Source: Russula earlei
Taxonomy: Eukaryota; Basidiomycota; Agaricomycetes; Russulales; Russulaceae
DNA: 42,542 bases
Reading direction: 5' to 3'
Assembly: GCA_025769875.1 (NCBI GenBank)
Contig: JAGFNK010000446.1
Location: 1-42,542, forward strand
Positions 30,997-42,300 of this stretch are shown piece by piece. A model generated the notes under the pieces. The model ran no database searches. It was not told the origin of the DNA and was given only the letters and a program-made list of their open reading frames with translations. The position numbers and the translations under genes were made by a program. Position 1 is the stretch's first letter. Each line of letters begins with the position of its first letter.

Positions 30997-33060
30997 TTAC
31001 GATTGCACTACAGGAGGATCAGGTGGTGTGACGGACGTCGAGTCGGTAGGTTCAACTGGGACTAAGGGGGGGTTCGTGGCAAGTGGCGAGCGTGGTAGGA
31101 GGGGCAGCATTGTCAATCCCGCAATCCGCTTGCTAACGGCAGTAGCTGCTGATGTCTCGCTCGGTGGCTGAGGGGCAGAAGTTTCGGAGACGGCCTCGTC
31201 CTGTAGGCTGGCTGGCATTTCATTGCCTGTTTTTCCTGCTTCTACACAAGGTCTGCAAAAACCTGTGACATGTTAGCCCCCTTTTCTATAAGCAACGCAA
31301 GAGAACGTACGGCCGCCCATCATGAGAGGAACGTCTGTCTGCCCACATGATACACATGCTATTTTTCGCGACACCGGGCTTGCCTTCGGTTGAGATGACC
31401 GCTTCCGCTTGGGTGTGCTCGCGCCATTCTGAGAAGACTCGGTAGACGACCTTGCTCGCTTAGGAGGTGCTCTGCGCCTCGTGGAAGTTCGATCTCCATG
31501 AGGAGGCTTGATCGATTTCATGGTATACGGATTTTCAGCCTAAGAATTGAGTTTAAGCACGGCACAGGTAGAAAGGTGGTGACGCACGGCCTGTAACTTC
31601 GTCAGTAGGTCACCTTCTGGGAGTCGATGCTGAAGGTACACCCGCTCTGGAATAGCCTAAAAATTGAGGTAAACGCCGATCTGTCAAATATCAAAAGGAT
31701 GTGCTCACAATTTTCTCGAGGATGCGACGATTCGCCTCCACTTTTGTAGCCCCACCGGCCCAGTTGAGAAGGCTTTCCCAAAACGTTTGATGCACCTTTG
31801 TTATGCGGAACTGTACCACTTCCTGGGGTAGATCTGCACTAGAAGATTCTGCCTCCCCTTCTGTTTTCGTGGGAAAGGGCAGTGCAAAGATTAACAGTAT
31901 GGCCCCAACATTGCCAACGGACGGCGTCCGCTCGCATACAACGGGTACCCTAGGCACAAGGCATCTGTCATATGGCCTTTCTGGAAACTCCAGAACAAGA
32001 TCAAAATCTTTTGGGGGTTGCGAACCTGTGGGGGTGGCAGTCTGCGCAGGAATGGGATGGTCCTTGTTGGAATATGAATTATTATTTCCCCAGCTTGGTG
32101 GTGGCGTGGCTGCAGCTGAGGAGCCGGAGGTAGAAGACGGTATGTGAGCAGCCAGAAGATTAAGTGCAGCAAGTGGATCTGAACCAGAGAAGCTGCTAAG
32201 GGCCGACGCAGGCATTGAAGATGATTGCGCAGAGGCTAATGATTGTATGAGCAAAGCCAAGGTTTTCAGTTGATCCGAGGTGGCACGACCGGACGCAGCT
32301 AGCTGCAAGAAGTTGGCTAGAATAGGGTCGTTCGCGGCGGCGTCGTTTACGCGGGTAATCAGGGCAGGAGTAATTGGCGTTTCTGAAGAGACGGCGGAGA
32401 CGAGGGGTGTAGAAGCTCTTTGCATGGGTGAATATGCTGTCGCAAAAGGCGAAGCAGAGGCTCCATAAGGGAAGTAGGGGGTGTATGCCGTCGCTCTGTA
32501 AGGGGGAGCCATTTGCCAGGAACTAGCTGGGGGCGGGGGCGGATTAGACCCAGAACGTGGCTGCTCGGGAGCTTGAGCTGGAGTAGAAGGTAGATAGTGC
32601 GCTTCATATACTGAAGTATCTGGAAATGTATGAGGGCCGATATGAAAGTCGAATTTTCCCAGTGATCTCATTGTGTGTGGAGGGGGTATCGTGTCCGAGA
32701 CCTTTCCGCCTCGTGACTTGCTGGAAAACTTGGGAAACGTTGACGACAACCATTTAGAACGAGCTGAAAATCTTTCAGAATCCTTCGAGCGAGTTATATC
32801 CTAAAGGGCTGACATTGTTTTAGTGCATGAAAAACGAGAAGGCTGAGTTGTAAGTGAGTCAAGTTCAAGTAAAGGTCATGAGTATTCACCTATCAGCTAC
32901 ATTTTTCAATGGAAGCGAACCCTCCTGCTCAGAGTCCGGTTGTTCGAGCTCCCAGCCTGGCTTAGATCCCACAGGGAATTCTCGAGTGTCAATCATGCTG
33001 TTCAGTTCAAGAGGCAAGACACAAGTGCTGGATTGTTTGGAGCGTGAGAATGTCACCAAA
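30997..33060 (-). CDS. Putative nuclear protein with C4 (GATA-like) zinc finger
   Basis: Clear minus-strand exons are about 32763-31709, 31656-31588, 31539-31311 and 31262-30997; an upstream coding stretch (SMIDTREFPVGSKPGWELEQ) lies near 33060-32893, but its junction is unresolved. The first part has HIGPHTFPDTSVYEAHYLP, a Pro/Ser/Tyr-rich linker, ITRVNDAAANDPILANFLQL, then DLVLEFPERPYDRCLVPR and VVQFRITKVHQTFWESLLNW, then IPERVYLQHRLPEGDLL. A basic stretch (RRRAPPKRAR, PKRKRSSQPK) precedes CVSCGQTDVPLMMGGRFCRPC, a C-x2-C-x13-C-x2-C site assembled across an intron. The basic stretch suggests nuclear localisation. The finger resembles GATA fingers but its loop is shorter. Which family it belongs to (perhaps the Spt21/Ams2-like group) I cannot settle. 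Divergent from BDP1. Confidence 0.65.
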
Positions 33061-33145
33061 GTTGTACAAACCCAGGCTATAATACGTGATTAGATAGAAC
33101 CGTCGTTGCTCATTGTCCAATCCCAATACCAAGAAACACGCCTCC

Positions 33146-34550
33146 ATGGATTCATTGGTAACGAATGCGCGCGCGCGCTCGGGTCAGTTGGGTGAAATGG
33201 GACCTGCTGAAGTTCCTTCTGAACTCGACATCTCACATTCTCTTGCACAATCCAGAAAGAAACGACTACGAAGGCCCACAAACGCATCCGCGGAGTATGG
33301 AACAAGATCACAACCGACGAAAAAGCCTTCTCGTAATTCTTCTGGTTCTGCGCGATCTCGGGGCTCCTCTGTTCTCGCTTTAGACCCTGCAGCCGATCCT
33401 GGAGAAGACCTTGACCCTACCATCATAACAATGGCAGCAATCTGCGAAGATACAGGTCAGGGTCGTGTGAGCAGCAAGGCTGCCCAAATCCTGGATAACC
33501 ACGCGGCATGGAAACGTTCTAACAAGGAAAAGAGGGCGCGCATGAGGGCTCTCATGGAAGCAAAGAAACACGGACGTGGTCAAGACACCGACGAACAGAA
33601 TGTCCCGATTCCTACCGTGGATCCATCTCCTTCCGTAGCCACAACATCTGCGGAAACACCCAGTCGTTCTGCACCTATTTCGCCGACAATCCCTGGCTCA
33701 GCCACCATACCTGAAAACGAGTTCGGTTTTGATTATAGTAACACGATGGCAATCAGTCGTTTCAACGTCCAGGTTCGCATTGGCCCCAATGGAGAGACCA
33801 TTGTTGATGAAGAATCCCTCTTTGTCGACCGGGCAGAAGAGCATGACACGGATAATTACGTCCATGTAGAAGAATCAGACGCCACGAAATTTGTCAATTC
33901 TGGCTCGTATAGCAAGAAATTCCGAGGCACGCGTTGGACGGCGGAAGAGACAGAGTTGTTCTACGCTGTAAGCTTTCTTCATATCACCCCGAGTATCGTG
34001 TAGAACGGTGACGAACGCCTCGCAGGCTCTCTCCCAATTTGGTGAGAACTACGAATTAATGTCCTATGTCCTTCCTGGGCGAGATAGAAAGGCCTGCAAG
34101 GCCAAGTTCAAAACGGAGGATAAGAAAAATTCACACCGTATCAATCATTGTCTGAAAAACAGGGTTCCATACGGTGAATCTCAACCGCTGTCACATTTTG
34201 TATCATTGAAGCGAATCCCGTCTTAAGACATGCAGACACTCTCCAGGATGACGGGAAAAGATTTCACAGGCCCAGTTCCCGTGATACGCGCAAAATCTCC
34301 GCCAAACCTAGAGCCTACAAGTCTTGAGACGGAGAAAGCTACGAATTTGGCGAGAAAGCAGAGCAGAACACCAGGACCAGCTAAGCACCCCAAAGAGGCT
34401 GGTACAGAGGCAGAACCAGGGCCAGCGCCTAGTCGGCCGGGGGTAAAAGCTATATCGAGTGGCGCGCCACAGAAAGCGAAAAAATCGACGAACAATCTAT
34501 CGCAAGATGACGTCGAGGTGCTGGGAACTATTGACGGCGATTGGGACTAG
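33146..34550 (+). CDS. BDP1: TFIIIB subunit BDP1 (B'')
   Basis: Exons 33146-33967, 34026-34173 and 34228-34550 join in phase to 430 residues. BDP1 completes TFIIIB with TBP and BRF1 and is needed for RNA polymerase III promoter opening. Seen: a disordered, basic N-terminus, then the extended SANT (Myb-like) domain GTRWTAEETELFYAALSQFG, YVLPGRDRKACKAKFKTEDK, NSHRINHCLK, followed by DMQTLSRMTGKDFTGPVP. These are the hallmarks of BDP1 (RW...ET..FY.AL..FG....I....P.R.R...K.KF..E). The Lys/Pro-rich C-terminus ends with a short acidic tail. The start is the first good ATG, but family N-termini usually begin with a longer basic segment, so a 5' exon may be missing. Confidence 0.88.
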
Positions 34551-35081
34551 CCATCTCGTTCCACCGTCAGGATCACATGAAGATCGTAATGCGCATTCCT
34601 GTAATAACATTGCGTATCGACCGGAAATGACACGGACCATAGATTATTGTATGTTTGGTACTATAACGTGCATGTACATGACTTCTAATGTTGCAACTCG
34701 GTGTTGTGATAACTAGCAGGTGTACGACTCTCGCAATTGATATGGCCAATGTCCCGCTTGATCGACACCTAGACGCCTCAGGTAGCAGCGCCCATCGCGA
34801 TGACTATACTTCGTCATCATAAGTGAGTACTAGCTAGCTAGTGGGTAACGGTGTCACAGAGCTGGGCAGCCGCGGGCGCTACAACCACAACTACGGTAGA
34901 GTCAGATAAGACCTTCACATGAATCATACCGGGTCTCTGAAATTCGCGGTGATCCCGTCCAGCTGGCGGAGTCCTCCTAGTTATCTCGAGATGACCGACT
35001 ACTCGACTCGTAGCTTTCTTGCATCTGCTGCCCTTCAAGCTCATTTCCGGCACTCCTCGATCCCCAACACCAACCTGACGG
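34551..35081. other. Gene-free stretch
   Basis: No exon or repeat is recognised; the left part should contain the 3' end of the BDP1 transcript. Confidence 0.4.
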
Positions 35082-36058
35082 CATGGTCAGGGCCGCCCTG
35101 AGCCTTTCATTGCGACACCGGCCGCTTTTGACAAGTTCTGCGATTTTCGCGTCAATACGCTCCAAATACCTCTCCGCAGACACCACAAACAGGACCCCGA
35201 TGACTCTTTACAACAGTCTTGGATGAGCCAATTCATCATTGCATTGGAGAGTTTTGACCACGATGCGTACGCATCGCCAGACTTAGTTCCTCGCCGGCTA
35301 GATTTATGATGCCTCCAGTGAAAATGACAGGGTCAGCCAGGGCTCAAACGAGGTGTTCTGCGCACACGAGGTAGGGGTTTTGCGATCAGGGAAACATGCA
35401 GTGCTTCACGGTGTGTAACCCGAGTTCAGTTTACCAAGCATGCGACATGAGTCGAGGTGATCCTCGGCAGGTGTTCACCCTGACAGGGTTGTGACAGACC
35501 TTTGATATGGCTGGCTATGGACCTGTTTATCGGCCGCGCCAAGACGTCGTTGACTTCTGTGATGCCGTTGTCCATGCGTTCAAGCCATTCCCGACATATG
35601 ACATCCTGGCCTCGTGAGTCCACCCCTGTTTTGGGCCATTTCCGTTCCGCTCATCATCTATTAGTGCTGGCATCGTGTCGTGCAACCCGGGAACCTACCA
35701 GTTTGAAGACATCCGGAATGCGTTAGAGGCTCAGACGGCCCGTCATCCTTGCCTTGGCCGTGGAAACAATAGCACCGTGTTCCAAGAGGTGTGGTATTGC
35801 AACCACGATGTTGGTGGAACCGTCATAAGTTGTTCTATGCAAGCCGTGGGTCCGCTGACACTTATTAGTGTGAGAGAACAATTTTCCATTTCAAGACCTC
35901 AGAGCGTCACCGAGAGTTCGTGCTCCTCAACCAGTACGAGGAGAGCACTCACACCGAGCATGATGTACCATCGCATGTGGAGCGGTGGTGATGGTATCAA
36001 TGTTAACCTATGTGGTGGTTTCTGCGAGACGGAACTACCCAAATACATACACGCGTGA
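35082..36058 (+). pseudogene. RNase T2 pseudogene
   Basis: Fragments follow the order of fungal RNase T2, a secreted or vacuolar endoribonuclease. Near 35082: HGQGRPEPFIATPAAFDKFC, where the active-site HGLWP would fall, with Leu, Trp and Pro all changed. At 35419-35450: a decayed second active site, GAGTTC..ACCAAGCATGCGACATGA, where family members read EF.KHGTC; it is out of frame and the Cys codon is TGA. From about 35500: TFDMAGYGPVYRPRQDVVDF and FKPFPTYDILASAG, then TYQFEDIRNALEAQTA and QEVWYCNHDVGG, as in the C-terminal part. Splice sites are partly kept (GT near 35617, AG near 35665). An upstream TGA (35076-35078) and the broken active sites make activity unlikely. Confidence 0.7.
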
Positions 36059-36229
36059 TGATTGAGGCGGCACATGCAGCAGCTGCGTAGGCATTAATGG
36101 GAGAAAACGCAAGACAGTCGCGAGTTATCCGCGAGTGTGGCTAGACGCGCCGGAAACGCGTTTATTAATTAGGGGACCCATTATATCACGTGCCGGACGC
36201 GACGGATTTCAAGTTCAACAGGGCAACGT

Positions 36230-36300
36230 GATGTTTTTCTTGACACCCCTCATTCATCCCTCCATCCCCCTCATCCCCTCCCTCACACCTCTCAACAATA
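36230..36300 (+). promoter_or_regulatory. Pyrimidine-rich tract before the sirtuin gene
   Basis: A CT-rich run (CATCCCCCTCATCCCCTCCC and surrounding sequence) lies directly upstream of the ATG at 36308, as is common at fungal transcription start regions. Confidence 0.5.
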
Positions 36301-36307
36301 TCGTCTC

Positions 36308-37986
36308 ATGATTACGACATTAGATCTTGCGGCATCATCGTCAGATCCTGTCGCTCGGCGCACGCTTGCCAGTCTTTCGATGTCGGTGGCGAAGAGCAAG
36401 CGCATCATCGTGATCACCGGCGCGGGCATCTCTTGCTCGTGCGGCATCCCCGTGAGTTGACCGTCCCGCCAAGCTGTGTCTATGCACGGTCCTCACTTGC
36501 GCACGTAGGACTTCCGCTCTACGGATGGACTCTATGCGCTCGTAAAGGAGCAATATCCAGACGTTATTTTAAAGGGGCGAGATTTGTTTGATGCGTCACT
36601 GTTTCGTGATCCCACGTCCACCTCAATATTCTATTCGTTCATCTCGCAACTGAAGCAGTCCATCGACATGGCATCTCCCTCACGCACACACCATTTTATT
36701 CGCACGCTTGATGAGAAGAAGAAGCTTCTTCGCTCGTATACCCAGAATATTGATGGCCTGGAGGAAAAAGCCGGCCTTATCGGCAGCACTAGTCATGATG
36801 TCAAGACCGAGGGGAAGGGGAAAGGCAAAATTCGCGCAAAGGATGTACGAAACATCCAACTGCATGGGGACATCCATCGCGTGCGGTGTACCTTATGCTC
36901 TGCTGACCTCCCCTGCACCGGGGAGTACCTTCAATTCTTTGCTGCAGGGTTGGCGCCCGACTGCCCCGAGTGTACTTCACGTGGTATGTGTCTTGTTATC
37001 GGTGAATTGCGTCCCACGTGGTGACATTCTATCAGTGGAAGCCCGTCTCGCACGCTCTGCACGGCCACTGAGAATTGGCACATTGCGCCCTGGGATCGTC
37101 CTCTATGACGAGGCACATCCACTAGGGGATGACATCGGCGCCATCCAGGCCTCGGATGTATCCCGAAAGCCAGATATGTTGATCATCATGGGCACTTCCC
37201 TCAAAGTTCATGGCCTACGGAAGCTCGTTAAGGCCTTCGCCAAAGCCGTGCATGCATCTACGCCACCAGATCCTTTGTCGGCAAAAAAGAGCTATCTGGG
37301 CAAGGTCATCTTTGTCAATAAGACACCCCCAGGGAGCGAGTGGAATGGCGTCATTGATTATCACATCGAGGGTGAGACAGACGCATGGGCGCACAAAGTG
37401 GAGGAGGATTGGCGAAAGGTTCGGCCATCAGATTGGGAGGTCCAGCAGACGCTGGATGACGATGACAACAATGCATTCAAGGCTATGAAGGATGTCGTCG
37501 GAAAAGGAATTAGGAAGTATTTATCCCTCTACCCACCTTTGCACGCTGAGGGATACTAACAATTTGGATCTGCAGGTGGCAAGAAGCCTACAGCGTCTGG
37601 AACGGAGAATATCCCCCCAAGCCCCGGCTGTCGAGCCATCCACTACACTGCCCAAAGCCCCCTCTTCTCCGACGAAGCGGGCGCCGTCGACGTCACATTA
37701 CACGGGTGGCGACTGCAGTCCGTCGAAGAAGCAAGATCTTGGGAATTCTAAACGGGCCACGGCGAAGATTCCCTCGCATGAGCGCGGTCTCCTGTTCGCT
37801 GATGCGACCAACAGCTGCAAAAAGGATGTAGCGAACAGGACTGACGACAGCGATCTCCAAATCATGAAGCTGGAGACTGCAGGCACGGACAGAGTCAAGA
37901 GGGGTCCATCGAAGCGACGAAAGAAGGTGGACGTTGTGATTCCTGTCGTAAAGCAACGTGAGCTCAAGGCGGACGTTTTCGATTGA
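36308..37986 (+). CDS. HST3: Class I sirtuin, HST3/HST4 type (NAD-dependent histone deacetylase)
   Basis: Exons 36308-36451, 36509-36983 and 37036 onward. Read as given, exon 3 stops at 37559 (380 residues). Sirtuins remove acetyl groups from lysine using NAD; the Hst3/Hst4 branch acts on histone H3 acetyl-Lys56 after S phase. Seen: IIVITGAGISCSCGIPDFRS, SYTQNIDGLEEKAGL, LHGDIHRVRC with the catalytic His, zinc cysteines in CTLC and CPEC, GIVLYDEAHPLGDDIG and IIMGTSLKVHGLRKLV. GISCSCGIPDFRS.DGLY is typical of Hst3/4. Downstream, up to 37986, a basic frame (SPTKRAPS, GPSKRRKKVDVV) looks like the C-terminal tail; joining it to the core needs a further intron and probably one base less in the C-run at 37613-37618. 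A pyrimidine-rich tract precedes the ATG. The gene symbol is tentative between HST3 and HST4. Confidence 0.88.
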
Positions 37987-38144
37987 ACTTGGGGACAGTG
38001 CTATATACATTTAATTTATTGCTGTAACGTATATCGAGCACGCAATCGGACGGTCTTTGCGGGTGTATGGATAGAATAAGAAAAGGCGCGAGAATGAATA
38101 AAGACCTAAAAGGAGAACCAACTACACATTAATCGCTGATGAGC

Positions 38145-38763
38145 TCAGAGACAGTCCCAATCTTCAAAAGCTGCCATCAGGAAGGTAACGGCGGATGACA
38201 AGGGGGATCTTGCGCTGAGACAGTTCCTTGATGGCGATTTGAAGCGCGTCTGTTTCACCGTCGAGGGGAACGAGGATGGGGGCGTTCATGCTGTGTCACG
38301 AGTCAGCGATGGGGCTGGAAGGGCTTAGGTCACGTCATAGACACCTGATCTGTAGGGCTCTGGTCCCTAATATACGCGCGCGCTCATATTTTGTCAAGTA
38401 AGGGGTGGTAACCCTGACTTTGTTGGGCTGTCGCTCTCCGCTGAGGCCGGTCTGAGGAGCGGTCTGCTGTTCTTGGGCAGCACCGCTATTGACCATGTCG
38501 TGATCCTGGTCGGGCGCCGTTGAGACCTTCGACGCCGATTTGAGACTCGTCTCCCTGGCCCTCTTCGACGCCGTCGTGCGTCGTCTCTGCGAGCAGATCA
38601 TAATTTTCGTCCTGGACAAGGGAGAAGCGAGGGGCGATGGGCAGGGGGTGAATCCTCGTAGATTCAAGAGGCACACACGCACATAGGTATCCTCGGCGAA
38701 GGATGGGCCACCGTAGTCGTAGTCGTCACCGGCGCCGCCGCCGCCGTAGCCGTCGTCGGACAT
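38145..38763 (-). CDS. RPB6: RNA polymerase subunit RPB6 (ABC23), shared by Pol I, II and III
   Basis: Exons 38763-38683, 38611-38345 and 38290-38145. The acidic, Gly/Tyr-rich N-terminus ([19 protein letters not shown]) is followed by acidic [19 protein letters not shown] and then the RPB6 core [40 protein letters not shown] and [20 protein letters not shown]; these are nearly invariant across eukaryotes. Two single-base breaks occur. One extra C in the CCC run (GGG at 38512-38514) shifts the acidic frame into a stop. One extra T (AAAA at 38166-38169) turns the expected GSFEDW ending into an early stop at 38164-38166; with three T it reads EDWDCL and ends at 38145. Because the subunit is essential, sequence error is more likely than loss. 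Divergent from the RRM gene. Confidence 0.88.
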
Positions 38764-39327
38764 GGCTTGGCTTTGTGGCTGGTTAGGAAGGAGCGACGTC
38801 GAAGGAGGGGGTTAGGGGTAGCGTATCGGGAAATGCGCCGGGGCCAATCGCGGAGCTTAAAATGCGTTTTGGTGAAATAGTTTGCCCGAACGAGGACGAT
38901 GGGGCTTGCTTCTCGTTTTTCGTGGTGGGCAAAGCCGCTTCTCGTACGCGCGCGTTTATGCATACCAAATTGCGCGGTGGCACCGTGCCTGCCTCGATCC
39001 ACTCGTCTTCATGGGTGGATCCTCTGATGCGGGTCTGTCGCGTTTGCCCTGTTCCTGCGTTGGACGTGGAGCGTAGCTTGTCTGATGTCTGCGATTGTCT
39101 GTGGGCGAAAGATCATGGATCGGTGACAATGAAAATGGTTCCTCTCACATTCTGAGACGGGTGCTCTGACGACAACAACCGAATAAGGCTGCGCAAAGTC
39201 GGGTCAGATTTCCGAGCGGGATCCGAGTGAAGCTGTGTCTTCTTCTTGGTATTCAATAATATCCTCCACTCTCAACTCAGACTCCTTTCATCTCTTCCTC
39301 TTCTTCCCCCCCTCTCTCCTCTCTCCC
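38764..39327. promoter_or_regulatory. Divergent intergenic region, RPB6 / RRM protein
   Basis: The 564 bases between outward-facing starts hold no gene. A strongly pyrimidine-rich tract (39285-39326) abuts the RRM gene start and probably lies in its 5' leader. Confidence 0.5.
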
Positions 39328-42300
39328 ATGGCTCTCCTCGAGTCCGTCCCCCTTCGAGAGTGGGGCACTCGCTACGACTCTTTGTCCACCTCTCCATCCC
39401 CCTCCGCCATCTCTGCAGTCCCCCAACCTAAAACTGGTACGACTACCACTCTCTCGTCTCTTCTCACTCCGGTCATTCCGTCGCCCACCAAATCTCGCCC
39501 ACAAGGTGACAAATTATCCCATGAAGCGAGAGGTCTTGTTGGAAGGTACATCCTCCTTCCATTCTTGATTACTTCACCATTTCATCGCTCCGCTTCAAGT
39601 CTCCCGACAAACGTCGAACACGAAAGAATTGAGCGCCCGTCTCAAGGACCACCTCTCGATTTATGTGGACGTTAACCTCGTTAGAATCTTCGCGACAGCC
39701 GAGGTGGCGTCTGTGCCTTCGTCCAGTGCGATGTAATACATTTCCAAAGCCGCTCTTCGTCATCTATCTGCGTTGCGCTTATAGGATTCAAACATCGCCG
39801 CACAATTCCTAACAGACCGTTCGTTCGCAGGCCTCCCCAGAGCTTCATGGGTCGGCATCTGCGCTTCGAACCCGCTCGCTCTCAGAGGACCCTGTGGATC
39901 TCGTACAGGTACTATTCGTGTCGTGTCCTGCTTCAACGAGCTTGCTTTAATATGACGTTAGAAAACCTATAGAGGTAATCTGCGACGCCGATCGTGGCCT
40001 ATCGGTCCCATCCTCCAACTCGAATGGCCGTCTTGTTGAGTTCGACCTACCAAATGTAATGAGGATCTCTCGCACTCCGGGATCGAGGTAATACCGTCCA
40101 TGGGAAACCCTGTCGTGTCTATAACCATTTATGCTTCCAGACGCGTCACTATTCACTACAGCGTCCAGGCCGTTCACTTTGACGGTATCACAACGACAAC
40201 TTCAACCCCCTCACATTCTCTACAAGAGCAGGACTCCACGAACAGTGTCTTGAGCGGTGTTGGCTTGGTCCTCTCACCACTTCAATTTGACTCCCAGGCC
40301 AGTTTGGTTACGTCCCCTCATCGATTTTGACTGACTGACATATGTGACTACAGACCTTGCACCAGATCCTCGTTTTTCGGTCCTTTGGAATCTTTTGGTC
40401 AACTTGAGCACACAGAAAATGCCCGAGGTGAGTTGCAACTGTTCAACTTTGCCCAACCATCGGAACGTGACTGGCAGAGTATCCAGTATATTCGTATCCT
40501 CATAATGCGGATAGATCTGAAAATGGATCCTGGATGTTGGGAGATCAAGTGGGAGAATCGCACCGATTGTCTTAGTGCACTGGCGGCAAGTAACCAATTG
40601 TGCCCCCTGTCTGGGGCTGATATACCTCGTACAGACTCTCCGTAGTGTGCCGCATCTTACTGTCACCTGGCCGAATCAACAGCATGCGCTCATCCCTAGA
40701 CGGACTATAGCCTTTAATCGCAGTCATCACGTCAAGGACCGCCTGACGGTCAAACCACAATTTGACTCACAACAGGGACAACCACGACGTGGTCATGACC
40801 ATATTGTAACCGATCAGGTTATTCCCCCTCTGGACCCATCTTTCGCTCGGAAACATAGTGTCGATACAGCCGCGGCCTCTGTTGGCTCGCAGTCTTCGTC
40901 CGATCCTCTTTCGACCCCAAATAATGGCGATCTTCCTATTTCTTCAGACGATTGGACGATCGTTGATGCTGGCATCAACACAGATTTTCATGTGCCAGAG
41001 ACTTTTCCTGACGCAGTAGATTCCAATCAATTGCAGACTTCTGGGGTTCGTTTATGTGACAACCATCAAGAGAGGCGGGGTGACAATGTTCTCTGCACCG
41101 ATGGTTTACCCTCCTCTCAATGGTCCAACCCTCTCGAGTGGTCAGAAGTCGTATCTGATCGCGCGGCACATCCAAAGGTTGCGAGCTTATCTCCAGCGTA
41201 AGCACACTATCTGCTCAAACCTCTGTAGACCGTTGACCAACACGATGGTCACATTAGTTTCCCCTTGCACGATCCTGCTCATGGTGAGAATAATCAATCA
41301 CACCACCCCGCGCAGTAGCCGCGTTAAGCACTTCCTTAGTTGAGAACCTCGCCTCTCCATTCATCCCGAGGAGCCCCCGGCCTGTATATCCCAGTGTCGG
41401 CAACGCTTTCAACTTCTATGATAATTTTGCTATACCACCCGCTCTTCAGTGGTCAGAAACTCGGCCACGAAGGCACTCTGAACCAGGGGACGAGAATGTA
41501 GATGTCAATCCGCGTAACGTCCACAACCAAACAACAATTTTCGTGGGAGGCCTGGAAGTTCATGGGCGTTGTACATGGGATGAACAAAGGCTCAAAGGGG
41601 TATTTGGACAATACGGCGAGATCGTTGAGGTGAAACTCGTGAGGCCAGGTGGGTGATTCATGATGGCGACTTATGCGAGCCTATTCTATACCTTCTACAG
41701 CCCACAGAAAGTCGGCGTTCGCTTTTGTGACATACAAGAACGCTAAATCTTCATTGCGAGCAATCCAAGCAGAGGTTATATCACCTCTAGTTTGTCCCAG
41801 CCCTCCTTACCTGACACAATTTTCACAGCACGACCGCATTTACGACGGCCGCCATATTCGTGTCCAGCTCCGTGACAGTTCAGTACAGAAAGCTCATGGT
41901 TCCAAGCCTAGTTTCAGGGCAACCGAGGGGCGAACCTTCAGTCCACGACATCAATTTGGTCCCAGGATGAACAGCTCTCCAGTTGACACCCCGTCTCACG
42001 TTCAAAACGGCATTGGACCCGTCATGCCAATCCCCTGTGAAGAATTTATCCCTGCTCTCCCTCACTTCCCGAATGGCGCGGCCTCTGTTCACCCGGAATC
42101 GCGGGGACAGGTACCGGAGAATACCTGTGTGCCACTTATCCCTTCGCAAGCCTCGTCTACGATGGTTTCTTGCGTACCGCCAATAACATACCCTCCTGCA
42201 CCCCCCACTGCGTTCTATGCCCCGGCTCCATGGTTCATGCATCCCTATACATATGGACCCCCTCACATCGTTCCGGGATATCCGCCAGTCCCACTCACGT

